This document shows positions 7,419 to 16,464 of a DNA stretch of 64,000 nt, one piece after another. Source of the stretch: an uncultured Prevotella sp. (GTDB lineage Bacteria; Bacteroidota; Bacteroidia; Bacteroidales; Bacteroidaceae); contig CAJOFE010000001.1 of NCBI GenBank assembly GCA_905233825.1, positions 62,001 through 126,000 on the forward strand, in the 5' to 3' direction. Every line of letters starts with the position of its first letter. Within the stretch, counting starts at the first letter, position 1. Under the pieces are notes generated by a model. The model was not told the DNA's origin, did no database searches, and was given only the letters and a program-made list of their open reading frames with translations. The position numbers and the translations under genes were made by a program.

Positions 7419-8609
7419 ATGAAAAACAAAAGATTTATGACAATGGCAGCCTCGTTGCTGCTGATGGGTGGCGCTGTGACGGTGCAGGCCCAGGACTGGA
7501 AATCCTTCTCGTATATCGAGACTCAGGGTGGATTGCAGCTTACTTCGACGAATGCGCCGATGGACAAGCTCATTACCCCGACTGCAGCACTCAGCTTCGG
7601 TCACTATTTCACTCCTGTGGTGGGTGCCCGTCTGCATGTGAATGCTTGGCAGTCGAAGGCTGGTTTCAATGACCTGGATCAGTACTACAAGTGGAAGTAT
7701 GTCACTCCCGACCTCGACCTGATGGTTAATCTGTCGAATCTCTTCGGAAAGAATCAGAATCGTGCACTTAACCTCATCCTGCTGGGTGGCGTAGGTCTGA
7801 ACTATGCATGGGACAACGACGAGCTTGCAGACCTGAATGTTGCTCCTCAGCGCGTGCCCCTGAGGTGGGACGACAATCGTCTGAGCCACAACCTTCGTGC
7901 CGGCCTGCGCTTGGAGACCAACCAGTCGAAGCCTTTCGGCCTCTCGTTGGAACTCAATGCCAACTCGCTGGACGATCGTTTCAACTCGAAGACCAACGAT
8001 GCTGACGACTGGCAGTTCACAGGTATGGTGGGTCTGAGCTATCGTTTCGGCTACAAGAAAGCTGCTCCCAGGTACATCACTCGCGTCGTGGAATACACGG
8101 AGACCATCGAGGTTGATGAGCCCACCACCATTATGGTGAAGGAGAAGCGTCCTGTTGAGAAGATGGAGAAGAAGAGCATCCGCGAGGTTGTGTTCTTCAA
8201 CATCTGCGCGAGCGATCCTAACGAAGCTGAGGGAATCGAAAAGGCCATCAAGGACATTGCCGACCTGATGAAGACCAGTAGCGATGCTACGTTCACCGTA
8301 ACAGGCTATGCTGACAAGGGCACAGGTAATCCCCGTATCAACCAGATGTATGCCAAGAAGCGTGCTGATGCCGTCACTGAGAAGCTGGTGAAGGAATACG
8401 GTATTGATGCATCGCGTATCCAGAGCGACTCAAAGGGCGACACCGTTCAGCCGTTCGAGGAGAACGACAAGAACCGTTGCGCTATCGTAACTGGCGAGGG
8501 TACGTTCAAGGTAACCACCTACGAGGAGGTCGAAGTTGAGAAGCAGACCACCAAGAAGGTAACGAAGGAAGTGACCCGTCAGAAGGAAATTCAGGAAGAG
8601 GTGAAGTAA
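7419..8609 (+). CDS. OmpA-family outer membrane protein
   Basis: 396 residues. The signal peptide ends at about VQAQ (25). Residues 30-210 alternate polar and hydrophobic positions as in an eight-stranded outer-membrane barrel and end in a YRFGYKK turn. Residues about 255-365 form the peptidoglycan-binding OmpA C-terminal domain, with TVTGYADKGTGNPRINQMYAKKRADAV in two parts. A highly charged tail of alternating Glu, Lys and Thr follows and looks coiled or extended. It probably links the outer membrane to the cell wall. Its stop codon lies 6 bases from that of the convergent THUMP-like gene, so no room remains for a separate terminator. Confidence 0.9.
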   Translation: MKNKRFMTMAASLLLMGGAVTVQAQDWKSFSYIETQGGLQLTSTNAPMDKLITPTAALSFGHYFTPVVGARLHVNAWQSKAGFNDLDQYYKWKYVTPDLDLMVNLSNLFGKNQNRALNLILLGGVGLNYAWDNDELADLNVAPQRVPLRWDDNRLSHNLRAGLRLETNQSKPFGLSLELNANSLDDRFNSKTNDADDWQFTGMVGLSYRFGYKKAAPRYITRVVEYTETIEVDEPTTIMVKEKRPVEKMEKKSIREVVFFNICASDPNEAEGIEKAIKDIADLMKTSSDATFTVTGYADKGTGNPRINQMYAKKRADAVTEKLVKEYGIDASRIQSDSKGDTVQPFEENDKNRCAIVTGEGTFKVTTYEEVEVEKQTTKKVTKEVTRQKEIQEEVK

Positions 8610-8615
8610 AAGCAC

Positions 8616-9833
8616 CTACAAGTGCTGACAGATAATCAGCACATGTACCCCATTAGCGAGGGTGGTAGCAAAAAGATAGTTGCTTCCACCCTCGCTCAGT
8701 TTCAGACGCTTGCGCAGTTCTGCAACGCTGATAGGGAAGTTGCGCACGCTGATATTGGCTTGCTGCAAAGGAAGGACCTTTTCTTTCAGTTCCCGTTTGT
8801 TCATGCTGCTTACAGCCGTAATCTGAAAAGTACGTCCAGGGAAGTTGGCTACTCGCTCTTCTGATGTGAACAAGTGGCTGTTTCGAGCCAACGGCACTAC
8901 GCTGTAGCGGTTGGCCAGCTCGTCGAATAGTCCTGCTTTCATCAGCGAAGCGTTGGGTTCGTAGAGGAATCCTGCAACTCCCCTTCCTTCCTTTAAAGGG
9001 TAGAGATTTTCAGGAAACAGTTCTATTCGTTTTAGGGGACGAGTTTGGGCTGGGGAATCTATTTCAAAAATATCGTAGCTATTATCATTGACACAGTAGA
9101 GGCGAGGCTGTGGGCATCCTTTGGCTGAGAGCACTAATAACAGTTCTTTGCACTCATTGCCTACTGATACAATGTGTACCTGCTCCACATGCTTGTGCCC
9201 CACGTCTTCTACAGCTTTTCGCCAATCGAGCATGGGTGATAGCTTCAACATTACATGATCTGCCTTTGCTAGTAGTTCTTCCATTAATAGCAGTACGTTG
9301 GGCGTACAGTCACCGATGCCGTAGGTTCGGCTTCCATGATTGTCGCGACGGGCAGGATCGAGGAAGATGAGCGAGGCATGATCCAGTTGGTGCAGGTAAT
9401 CCACCCCGTCGGCACATATAGTCTTGAGCGCAGGGCGCAGTTTTAGCAAGTTGAAGTTGTGTGTGGCAATAGCAAACAGCTCTGGTTGTTGCTCTACATA
9501 AACAGCTTCAGCGTAGCTCTCGCTCATCAAAGCAAAATCTACGCCGAAGCCTCCAGTCAGATCGACTATTCTTTCTTTTGCAGGCAAACTCACATGTGCC
9601 TTGTAGCGTGCCGTTTGTTCGCTGGAGCATTGCTCCATACTGAGGTGACTGGGGTAGAGGATGCCCCTCTTGGCCGCCCATGTGGGCAACTTCCTTCGTG
9701 CTGTCTGTCGGCCTTGTATCTGCTGCAAGGCCGTCCCCATATCAACCTCTATATCTCGCGAGCCTTGTAGCGCCAACTGCCGCACGTCATCATCGGCATG
9801 CTCGCAGATGTAGCGCCACGTAGCCTCGTTCAT
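8616..9833 (-). CDS. THUMP-like class I SAM methyltransferase
   Basis: 405 residues. A class I methyltransferase core begins at IVDLTGGFGVDFALMSE, the SAM-binding glycine loop, followed by AVYVEQQPELFAIATHNF and SLIFLDPARRD. The DPARR motif, in the position of the usual NPPY-type catalytic motif, is typical of this Bacteroidetes group. The C-terminal part, about 310-405, fits the THUMP-like domain, which suggests RNA as substrate. That last step is inference. It follows the large surface lipoprotein gene by 9 bases and may be co-transcribed with it. A short stretch near 8975-9010 resembles the G/C-run palindromic element seen at 48.6 kb. Confidence 0.82.
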   Translation of the reverse strand: MNEATWRYICEHADDDVRQLALQGSRDIEVDMGTALQQIQGRQTARRKLPTWAAKRGILYPSHLSMEQCSSEQTARYKAHVSLPAKERIVDLTGGFGVDFALMSESYAEAVYVEQQPELFAIATHNFNLLKLRPALKTICADGVDYLHQLDHASLIFLDPARRDNHGSRTYGIGDCTPNVLLLMEELLAKADHVMLKLSPMLDWRKAVEDVGHKHVEQVHIVSVGNECKELLLVLSAKGCPQPRLYCVNDNSYDIFEIDSPAQTRPLKRIELFPENLYPLKEGRGVAGFLYEPNASLMKAGLFDELANRYSVVPLARNSHLFTSEERVANFPGRTFQITAVSSMNKRELKEKVLPLQQANISVRNFPISVAELRKRLKLSEGGSNYLFATTLANGVHVLIICQHL

Positions 9834-9842
9834 GTACTGTGT

Positions 9843-12800
9843 TTAATAAACCAGTCCCTCCGTAGGATACAGATACCAGTCTTTGTCTTGATTCTTATCC
9901 ACAGCCCAGTTCTTGAAGGACTGGTAGGCAGGTCTTGTATAGCCGTAGGATGACTCATCCACTCCTTCTCTAATCTTTGTACCACTGATACTATGCCATT
10001 CAATGGGGTAGTGGAAGACGTTTTTAGTTGAAGTCGGCACGCTGATGGCCCACGGGTAGTTCTCAGATTCAGTGCCTGCATATTCTGTAAACTTGTTGGA
10101 GTTGTAGTAGGCGTTCAGAACCTGATAGAACTTATATTCGCGAGTGTGCACCTCATAGTTCCTACCATTATGCTTCTCTACGATAAATACATCAATAATT
10201 TCAGCCTTATCAAATTTCTTGGCCGTGTCCTCGTCCTTCAGAACGATAGTATATTTGATGGTACGGCTGGGTTTAGTATTATCAACGTATGATTCAGCGG
10301 CCTTTGGGTCGTCCGGAGATACTGTATTGTAGAATTTGCGCTCAGAACTCTTATCATTACCCGACATGGCAAAGTGTGCATCATTGTACAGGCGCAGCAC
10401 AAGGCTTGTAATCCTTTGTCCCTGATCGTCATAGCCCTTCTGGTCATCCGAAAGAGCAAAGACATTGTCGCCTCTGTTTTCAGCATAGATCATCGGAGCA
10501 CCATTATAGCCCTCATCCATGTTACCATCACAAGTGATGGAAGTGATGTCGCTATCGGAGATGCCATTAATAAGCATGGCAGCACCAACGTGTTTGGTTG
10601 CACCCACGGCGTCAAGGCTTACAGTCAGTTCTACGGTATTTCCATCACGTTCTGGAGTAACTGTGATGACACAGTCGTTGAAGTCATAGTCGCCTGGCTG
10701 TGGGAAGTTATCCTCGAAACAATAGCGATAGGCATTGGGCACTTCAATGACAGGAGTCACAGTAGGAGGATTGGTATTATAACCATCACCTGTACAGTCG
10801 CCTTCGGGAATCATAATATTGGTCGGAGCTGAAGCCTCACTAATCTGGTCGCTTGACATCTTAGCAAGCATCTGGCGAACAGCTTCCTCGTCACTATGAT
10901 TCTCCTTATTGTCGATAGTGGAGTGGTTGACTCCGTCAGCAATATTTGCCCAGTCAAGACATACCGTTCCGTTGGTCTCTCTGATCAGTGCATCCCATTT
11001 TGCCATCTTGATGTCGCCAGCAATCTTGACGATAGCAAACTCGCTAGTAGCATGAGGACCGTCCCAGACAGCGCCGTTTTTAGGAACATAGAAATCGCCA
11101 GCGACATTGATGAGGCTCTTGTCCTCAAGATAAGAGTCGTTATCCTCCTGGAAATACATGTCGCCATCCATGATGAGCAGGCTATTCTTCAGCATCACCA
11201 AGCGTCGGAAGCCTATTTCTGGAGTCTGATTGTGTTTGATGTGCAGTTTACATGCATTCACTGTCCAACGCTCGTTCTTAATATCTAAATTCTCTTCAAA
11301 GGTAAGATCACCAAAGTTCGTGAGCTGTTTTATATTGACATTCGTGAATTCTGAAACTCCTGCATTGAAGTAATAGTTGTCAGAGATGTCAAGCATGGTA
11401 CCGTTCAGTTCACCGTAGTTCACGGCTTGCGGCACTGTAGCAGTCGCAACTTCCATGTATCCTTGGTTATAGAAGTCGTAATGCATCACAGGGTGGTCAG
11501 TATTCTGACCAATGGTGAAGTCGTTAGTGATGTAGAGCGTTCCGAAATTATACACGAAGCGTGCGCCACTTAACTCATGAATCCTCATGGTTCCTACGTT
11601 ATAAACAAAAGCTCCTTTGTCAGAAGACACATTGTCCATATACAATGTGTTGGGGAAGGTTACTTCGCCTGCATTGTAGAAACCTACTGATTCAGCCTTT
11701 CCGTTGAAGTGTATCTTTGCATTGTTGCCGATGGTAAGTTTGCCGCCTTCCATTACCACAATACGTGAGCATATGCCAAAATATACCTCTTCGTTGATGA
11801 TAAGCTCAGCACCATTGCCCACAATCCAGGTCACACTCTGGCCAGCGTCATTGCTGCTCATCGTCAGTTTGCCCTTGATATAAACCACGCCTTTGTTCAG
11901 GGTGTTCTGATCGTCACAGATTTTCTGGTTAATGCCGTTCAGGGTAGTGCCACTTTCTATGCGCCACCAATGCTTTGAACGATTGTCGTTCTGTACCGAA
12001 TTACTATTAATGGCATCCTGATCAAGTGTCAAGAAGTCACTACTTGTGCCGAGAGAACTCATAGGCACAGTTTCTTTGTTACTTATCCATGAAGCATTCA
12101 CCCAATCACTGGCGCTGATACGTGTCTCTTTAGCTTTGATGAAAGCCGTATAGGAATTGTTGGTGAGCTTATCGTTGTTTGTAACCGTAGAAGGCGTCTG
12201 GGGCTCTAAAGTCTGGTTGTCTCCACCACCGCCTTGGTTGTTGCCGCCACCTTGCTCATCTCCGCCTTGGTTATTACCACCTCCTTGGTTGTCGTCACCA
12301 CCTTGGTTGTCATCGCCGGAATCTTTAGGCGTTCCTGTTAAATAAACTTTCTGAACATTGATAGATCCCTGGCATACAAGTTTAAAGTTTTTCTCTAATT
12401 CAAAATTGGTTACATCTTCGCTAGTAAGTTCAAACATATAATGCGTGCTTTCTGGCGCAATGCTAACAGTTCCTACTGAAGTTGATCTCCAACCTCCTGG
12501 CAAGAAACTCATTGACCACCCAGATACTGAATTCCATTCGTCATACATAAGGTTACATGTATAATCAACATTCAGTTTGTTGCCTGCTTTTATAAAACGC
12601 ATATTTTCATCACTCAGCGTCCAGGTTTCTCCATTGCCTCTTTCCAATTTCTTTTCTCCCTCGAAAATTACAGAAGTTTGATCTGCCCTCGTCGCTCCTA
12701 CTTTATTACCGAAATGATTCCAAAAAGAGAAGGGGAAATCGTTAGCGGCACGTGTAGCTGCATTTTCATTTCCTCCAAAGAAGTTCAGGTCGATGGTCTC

Positions 12801-13199
12801 TCCGTTGCTGACGGGTACAGTTTTTACTACGCGACGGTTATTCTCGTCATAAGCGGCCACGTAAAGGGACTTACATGCCAGCGGGAACGAGAATTCGAGG
12901 TTGGCCCTCTCACCGCTCTTAACGTTCTCAGATGAGAGCAGGGTGACAGGTGACACATAGAGGGGATTCTCCTGATAGACGGCAACGCGATAATTCTTGC
13001 CATAATCGCCGTTGACGCTGATGTTCATGGTCACTGAACCCATGGTAGCCCATGTGTGTGTGGGGTCGATGTTGTCAACGGGGAATGCCTCTTTCACTTT
13101 GGCATCATAGGCTTCCTTGTCAAAATAATCGTCTGAGCATGCCGTTAATCCCAACGACATAAGTGCTAGGCCAATAAATAGCTTTGCGTTCTTCTTCAT
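9843..13199 (-). CDS. Large surface lipoprotein, LruC/DUF4842-like
   Basis: 1118 residues. It starts at MKKNAKLFIGLALMSLGLTAC with a lipobox at LTAC, so an outer-membrane lipoprotein is likely; the ATG 15 bases upstream was rejected for that reason. Residues about 190-290 form a beta-rich module ending in LTSEDVTNF and VQKVYLTG. A Gly/Asn/Gln/Asp linker covers 294-330. A long region with repeated beta-helix-like rungs follows (many GGKLTIGNNA and N-x-G-x-L patterns). The last 260 residues match the LruC/DUF4842 type: FPQPGDYDFNDCVITVTPERD, where DFND probably binds calcium. A ligand is unknown. The next upstream gene encodes a smaller relative. Confidence 0.82.
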   Translation of the reverse strand: MKKNAKLFIGLALMSLGLTACSDDYFDKEAYDAKVKEAFPVDNIDPTHTWATMGSVTMNISVNGDYGKNYRVAVYQENPLYVSPVTLLSSENVKSGERANLEFSFPLACKSLYVAAYDENNRRVVKTVPVSNGETIDLNFFGGNENAATRAANDFPFSFWNHFGNKVGATRADQTSVIFEGEKKLERGNGETWTLSDENMRFIKAGNKLNVDYTCNLMYDEWNSVSGWSMSFLPGGWRSTSVGTVSIAPESTHYMFELTSEDVTNFELEKNFKLVCQGSINVQKVYLTGTPKDSGDDNQGGDDNQGGGNNQGGDEQGGGNNQGGGGDNQTLEPQTPSTVTNNDKLTNNSYTAFIKAKETRISASDWVNASWISNKETVPMSSLGTSSDFLTLDQDAINSNSVQNDNRSKHWWRIESGTTLNGINQKICDDQNTLNKGVVYIKGKLTMSSNDAGQSVTWIVGNGAELIINEEVYFGICSRIVVMEGGKLTIGNNAKIHFNGKAESVGFYNAGEVTFPNTLYMDNVSSDKGAFVYNVGTMRIHELSGARFVYNFGTLYITNDFTIGQNTDHPVMHYDFYNQGYMEVATATVPQAVNYGELNGTMLDISDNYYFNAGVSEFTNVNIKQLTNFGDLTFEENLDIKNERWTVNACKLHIKHNQTPEIGFRRLVMLKNSLLIMDGDMYFQEDNDSYLEDKSLINVAGDFYVPKNGAVWDGPHATSEFAIVKIAGDIKMAKWDALIRETNGTVCLDWANIADGVNHSTIDNKENHSDEEAVRQMLAKMSSDQISEASAPTNIMIPEGDCTGDGYNTNPPTVTPVIEVPNAYRYCFEDNFPQPGDYDFNDCVITVTPERDGNTVELTVSLDAVGATKHVGAAMLINGISDSDITSITCDGNMDEGYNGAPMIYAENRGDNVFALSDDQKGYDDQGQRITSLVLRLYNDAHFAMSGNDKSSERKFYNTVSPDDPKAAESYVDNTKPSRTIKYTIVLKDEDTAKKFDKAEIIDVFIVEKHNGRNYEVHTREYKFYQVLNAYYNSNKFTEYAGTESENYPWAISVPTSTKNVFHYPIEWHSISGTKIREGVDESSYGYTRPAYQSFKNWAVDKNQDKDWYLYPTEGLVY
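12211..12319. repeat. In-frame Gly/Asn/Gln linker repeat
   Basis: Degenerate tandem copies of CCACCTTGGTTGTC-like 15-18 base units encode a DDNQGG/NNQGG linker, residues about 294-330, on the reverse strand. It separates the N-terminal module from the beta-helical part. It is contained in a coding sequence and keeps the frame. Confidence 0.75.
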
Positions 13200-13233
13200 A
13201 ATTCTAATTAGCAATTAATATTCGAATACGGTG

Positions 13234-13241
13234 CAAAGGTA
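13234..13241 (-). promoter_or_regulatory. -7 box TACCTTTG for the large lipoprotein gene
   Basis: The reverse strand reads TACCTTTG followed by C, 35 bases upstream of the ATG at 13199. Confidence 0.65.
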
Positions 13242-13339
13242 CAAAATAAAAAGGTAACAACCAACTTTTTCCTTGTTTTTTTTTCTTTTTTATAATGTTC
13301 GCGTGATGCGCCTGCGTAGTGAGTCACATTTCAGATTCT

Positions 13340-13423
13340 GATTTAGAACGCTCCAAAATGATTTTAGAACGGCGCTAAAAAGATTTAGGACGCAGCAAAA
13401 ACGATTTAGAGCGGCGCTAAATG
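13340..13423. repeat. 21 bp mini-dyad array, family B
   Basis: Four units of 20-22 bases start at 13340, 13360, 13382 and 13403, each beginning GATTTAGA, GATTTTAG or GATTTAGG. The clearest dyads are TTTTAG-AACGGCG-CTAAAA in unit 2 and TTTAG-AGCGGCG-CTAAA in unit 4. Read on the reverse strand, the unit TTTTGGAGCGTTCTAAA nearly matches the array at 48.9 kb. It lies between the terminator of the 13489-14898 gene and the promoter of the large lipoprotein gene. Confidence 0.75.
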
Positions 13424-13433
13424 GAACAAAGAA

Positions 13434-13457
13434 GGGCACCCATAAAAATGGGCGCCC
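13434..13457 (-). terminator. Terminator-like hairpin
   Basis: GGGCACCCAT and ATGGGCGCCC pair over 10 positions with one mismatch around a short A-rich loop. It is 32 bases past the stop of the lipoprotein gene at 13489. Downstream on that strand the sequence is TTCTTTG, a modest T tract. Confidence 0.55.
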
Positions 13458-13488
13458 TCTATGAAAAATTAGATTTTTCGATGTCAGA

Positions 13489-14898
13489 TTAATACCACTT
13501 AATCTGCTTGTCCTGAACCCACAGGGGGAAGTTTTCATATTTATCGCCAATTTGCTGACGCTCGTCGCACCAATTGAATGAAGTTTGAACACAAATTTTC
13601 TGTGGAACTTGCCCTACTTCTGCCTTAAGTGTGATCTCCTTTGCATTCTGCTCTACGATAACAGCAACGTCTTTGGGAGTATATTTACCATCAACGGTAA
13701 ACTGTACGATAGGACGGCTTACAGACATGGTGTTCGTGTTAACCATAGTGCTAGTAGATACACCAAACAACTCATGGACTTCTTTCTCTACGTTACCAAC
13801 TTTAACCTTCAAAGGAAGGGTACCACCTGCGGCCTGCAGTGTAATAATTGTATATCCTGAAACTTGATGACCTGAGTTATCCCAAAAACCATTATTATAT
13901 GCAATATCAAATACGACATCATTGAAGTCGAAGTCATCAGTGGTACCGAGGTCTTCACATGCTACACGGGCTGCATTACCATATTGTGCAGGGCTGATGC
14001 GGACAATCCAGTCGTTGAATACCCAGTCGCGCTCTACGTCCATATTTTTATTTGCAGGTTGTTTGTCTGTACCGTGTGCATAGAAATCGAAACCAACATA
14101 ATAGTAACCTGCTAGTGACGGATGAATGTCAGCACCGGCAATGATAATATATTCGTTATGATATTTCGAGTCTGTACTGTTATGATAGGCAAAATCGTTG
14201 GTTCCGCTCTTCAACATCAGCGTTGCACCTTTAATTGTATAACCTGGGCTTGTCACGCTTTGGTTGTCAACTGTTGCTTGATTCGTATTGTTGCCATTGT
14301 TGAAATTATTAATGTGCTCCATAAAACCATTACCAATAGTCACACAACCAGTGTTGTCGCCAACTTCAGCAGTTACGTCTGCTAAAGTAATATCTTTCAA
14401 ACACTGCAGATGATTCATGTTGTTCGAAGCATTAGTAACGTCGTTACCATAACCGTCTTTGTAGTAATTGCCATTACGATCCTTTGAGTTACCTTTATAT
14501 ACCTGATGTACAAAGAAATCGGTGAAGTTAATATTCAATTCATTTATTGCTTCAGGACGATATTTGCTAAATTCTTCAACCACAAGCTCTGTCTCGTTAG
14601 CACAGACGGAGGGATCATCTACATTCTTAGGAGCATAGATGTTTAATCCACCAGCATTTACATTTCCAAGCATGTTAAGATTGGAATAGACGGCGCGCGT
14701 TACCCTTGCGTTAGCAGGAGCACCGAATCCCCAATCCTGATCAGCAGCAGGCTGGCCATACTTTTTGATAAAATTACTGTTGTAAGCAATAACATCCTTT
14801 GAGTCGGCATTAGGATTGAAAACCTCATCGTTTGAGCAGCTTACAGCGGCAAAGCCAAATGCTAAGGCTGCTACTCCCATCATTAAATACTTCTTCAT
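13489..14898 (-). CDS. Surface lipoprotein with DFND motif
   Basis: 469 residues with a lipoprotein signal ending in AAVSC (21). The mature N-terminus (SNFIKKYGQPAADQDWGFG) parallels that of the 1118-residue neighbour (KVKEAFPVDNIDPTHTWATMG). The C-terminal part has TTDDFDFNDVVFDIAYNN, the same acidic D-x-DFND type of site seen in the neighbour. It is thus a smaller member of the LruC/DUF4842-like group, probably outer-membrane anchored and possibly calcium binding. Function is unknown. It has its own promoter and terminator-like hairpin, so it is not necessarily in one operon with the large protein. Confidence 0.8.
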   Translation of the reverse strand: MKKYLMMGVAALAFGFAAVSCSNDEVFNPNADSKDVIAYNSNFIKKYGQPAADQDWGFGAPANARVTRAVYSNLNMLGNVNAGGLNIYAPKNVDDPSVCANETELVVEEFSKYRPEAINELNINFTDFFVHQVYKGNSKDRNGNYYKDGYGNDVTNASNNMNHLQCLKDITLADVTAEVGDNTGCVTIGNGFMEHINNFNNGNNTNQATVDNQSVTSPGYTIKGATLMLKSGTNDFAYHNSTDSKYHNEYIIIAGADIHPSLAGYYYVGFDFYAHGTDKQPANKNMDVERDWVFNDWIVRISPAQYGNAARVACEDLGTTDDFDFNDVVFDIAYNNGFWDNSGHQVSGYTIITLQAAGGTLPLKVKVGNVEKEVHELFGVSTSTMVNTNTMSVSRPIVQFTVDGKYTPKDVAVIVEQNAKEITLKAEVGQVPQKICVQTSFNWCDERQQIGDKYENFPLWVQDKQIKWY

Positions 14899-15016
14899 AC
14901 TGAATTAAGTTTTTTAGATTAATAAATTATGTTATTTGTTATTATTTTGTTACTTTCTTAGTACGTTTCTTAATACGTTTTCCGTTTTCAACACTTCATT
15001 ATTAGAAATGTGGGTG

Positions 15017-15024
15017 CAAAGGTA
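15017..15024 (-). promoter_or_regulatory. -7 box TACCTTTG for the 13489-14898 gene
   Basis: The reverse strand reads TACCTTTG followed by C. It predicts a long leader of about 110 bases before the ATG at 14898; the leader is very AT-rich and holds no other clear signal. Confidence 0.55.
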
Positions 15025-15171
15025 CAACAAATATAGATTAAGTTTGCATGCCTTAGGGTTAAATCTTGTTAAACGACAGAAAATATATACATAAATTATT
15101 CGTAGCATGATAGAGCTAACCCATAAACGTTAAAAAAAAGCGAATTGTTTGGCAGAACGAAAAAAAGTAGC

Positions 15172-15179
15172 TACCTTTG
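15172..15179 (+). promoter_or_regulatory. -7 box TACCTTTG for the SpmAB gene
   Basis: TACCTTTG followed by C, 26 bases upstream of the ATG at 15206. It lies inside a longer in-frame reading frame that opens at 15149, and so argues for the later start. Confidence 0.65.
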
Positions 15180-15205
15180 CGCGGAGATTGCACAGAATAA
15201 ATGAT

Positions 15206-16438
15206 ATGGTACTGAATTATATTTGGGTAGCGTTTTTCTTGGTGGCCTTCGTCGTTGCTCTGGCGAAGCTATTGTTCGTGGGCGATCTGGAGGTATTCCC
15301 AGCCATGATGGATGCTACGTTTGCCCAGTCTAAGACGGCCTTCGAGATCTCTTTGGGATTGACGGGTGTGCTTTCGTTGTGGTTGGGTGTGATGAAGATT
15401 GGCGAGAGGGGAGGCATAGTGAACGTGCTGGCTCGCTGGCTCAGTCCTGTTTTTACTCGGCTGTTTCCTGATGTGCCGAAGGGCCATCCCGTCACAGGCT
15501 CCATTTTCATGAACCTGTCGGCCAACATGCTGGGTCTCGACAATGCTGCTACGCCTATGGGCTTGAAGGCAATGGAGCAGTTGCAAGAGCTGAACACGAA
15601 GAAGGAGACGGCTTCGAATCCGATGATCATGTTTTTGGTATTGAACACCAGCGGACTGACGTTGATACCTGTTTCCATCTTGGTCTATCGTGCACAGATG
15701 GGTGCAGCCCAGCCTACGGATGTGTTTATCCCTATCCTGTTGGCCACGTTCTTCTCTACGCTGGCTGGCATCATCGTCACCTCGCTCTTCCAGCGTATCA
15801 ATCTGCTCAATCGTACGCTGTTGCTCACGCTGGGTGGCATGTGTGTGGTGGTTGCTGCTATTATCTGGGGCTTCAGCCGATTGGATTCGGTAGTGATGAA
15901 CCAAGTGAGCGTCTCTGTGGCTAACATCCTCCTGATGGCAATAATCGTCGGTTTCATCGTAGCTGGCGTGAGGAAACGGGTGAATGTCTATGATGCCTTC
16001 GTTGAAGGAGCAAAAGATGGTTTCACTACGGCTGTGCGCATCATTCCCTATCTGGTGGCTATCCTTGTGGGCATCGGAGTATTCCGTGCCAGTGGGGCTA
16101 TGGATTGGCTTATTGATGGTATTCGCTGGATGGTGGCAGCATTAGGGTTCGATACTGACTTTGTGGGAGCATTGCCTACGGCGTTGATGAAGCCGCTTAG
16201 CGGTAGTGGGGCACGAGGCATGATGGTCGATGCGATGACTACCTATGGTGCCGACTCGTTCGTGGGTCGCCTGAGTTGCATCTTCCAAGGTAGCACAGAC
16301 ACCACGTTCTATATACTCGCCGTCTATTTCGGCTCAGTAGGCATCCGCTATACGCGACATGCTGTCACCTGTGGCTTGCTGGCTGACTTGGCAGGCATCA
16401 TCGCGGCTATTTTCATTGCGGCATTCTTCTTTGGGTAA
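15206..16438 (+). CDS. SpmA-SpmB fusion membrane protein
   Basis: 410 residues from MVLNYIWVAFFLVAFVVALA. Two nucleoside-recognition (Gate) domains are joined: the first with TAFEISLGLTGVLSLWLGVMKIGE and MNLSANMLGLDNAATPMGLKAME in segments, the second with PYLVAILVGIGVFRASGA and LMKPLSGSGARGMM. About ten hydrophobic segments are visible. In spore formers SpmA and SpmB are separate; the fused form is common in non-sporulating Bacteroidetes, where the transported substrate is not known. The start at 15206 is preferred over 15149 because a perfect -7 box lies between them. It heads a co-directional group, with the flippase 26 bases downstream. Confidence 0.85.
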   Translation: MVLNYIWVAFFLVAFVVALAKLLFVGDLEVFPAMMDATFAQSKTAFEISLGLTGVLSLWLGVMKIGERGGIVNVLARWLSPVFTRLFPDVPKGHPVTGSIFMNLSANMLGLDNAATPMGLKAMEQLQELNTKKETASNPMIMFLVLNTSGLTLIPVSILVYRAQMGAAQPTDVFIPILLATFFSTLAGIIVTSLFQRINLLNRTLLLTLGGMCVVVAAIIWGFSRLDSVVMNQVSVSVANILLMAIIVGFIVAGVRKRVNVYDAFVEGAKDGFTTAVRIIPYLVAILVGIGVFRASGAMDWLIDGIRWMVAALGFDTDFVGALPTALMKPLSGSGARGMMVDAMTTYGADSFVGRLSCIFQGSTDTTFYILAVYFGSVGIRYTRHAVTCGLLADLAGIIAAIFIAAFFFG

Positions 16439-16464
16439 GACAACGATAGATAACTCTCTTAGGA

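Noticed and set aside
8611..8645. Terminator for the OmpA-family gene
   Set aside because: AGCAC/GTGCT and TGCTGA/TCAGCA hairpins exist but have no T tract and lie within the convergent coding sequence.
13290..13592. 100-codon minus-strand frame over the family B array
   Set aside because: Its repeated FSAVLKSFWSVLN-type residues come from the 21 bp units; it overlaps the end of the lipoprotein gene in another frame.
15149..15205. 19-residue N-terminal extension of the SpmAB protein
   Set aside because: A perfect -7 box lies inside it, so it would not be transcribed from that promoter.
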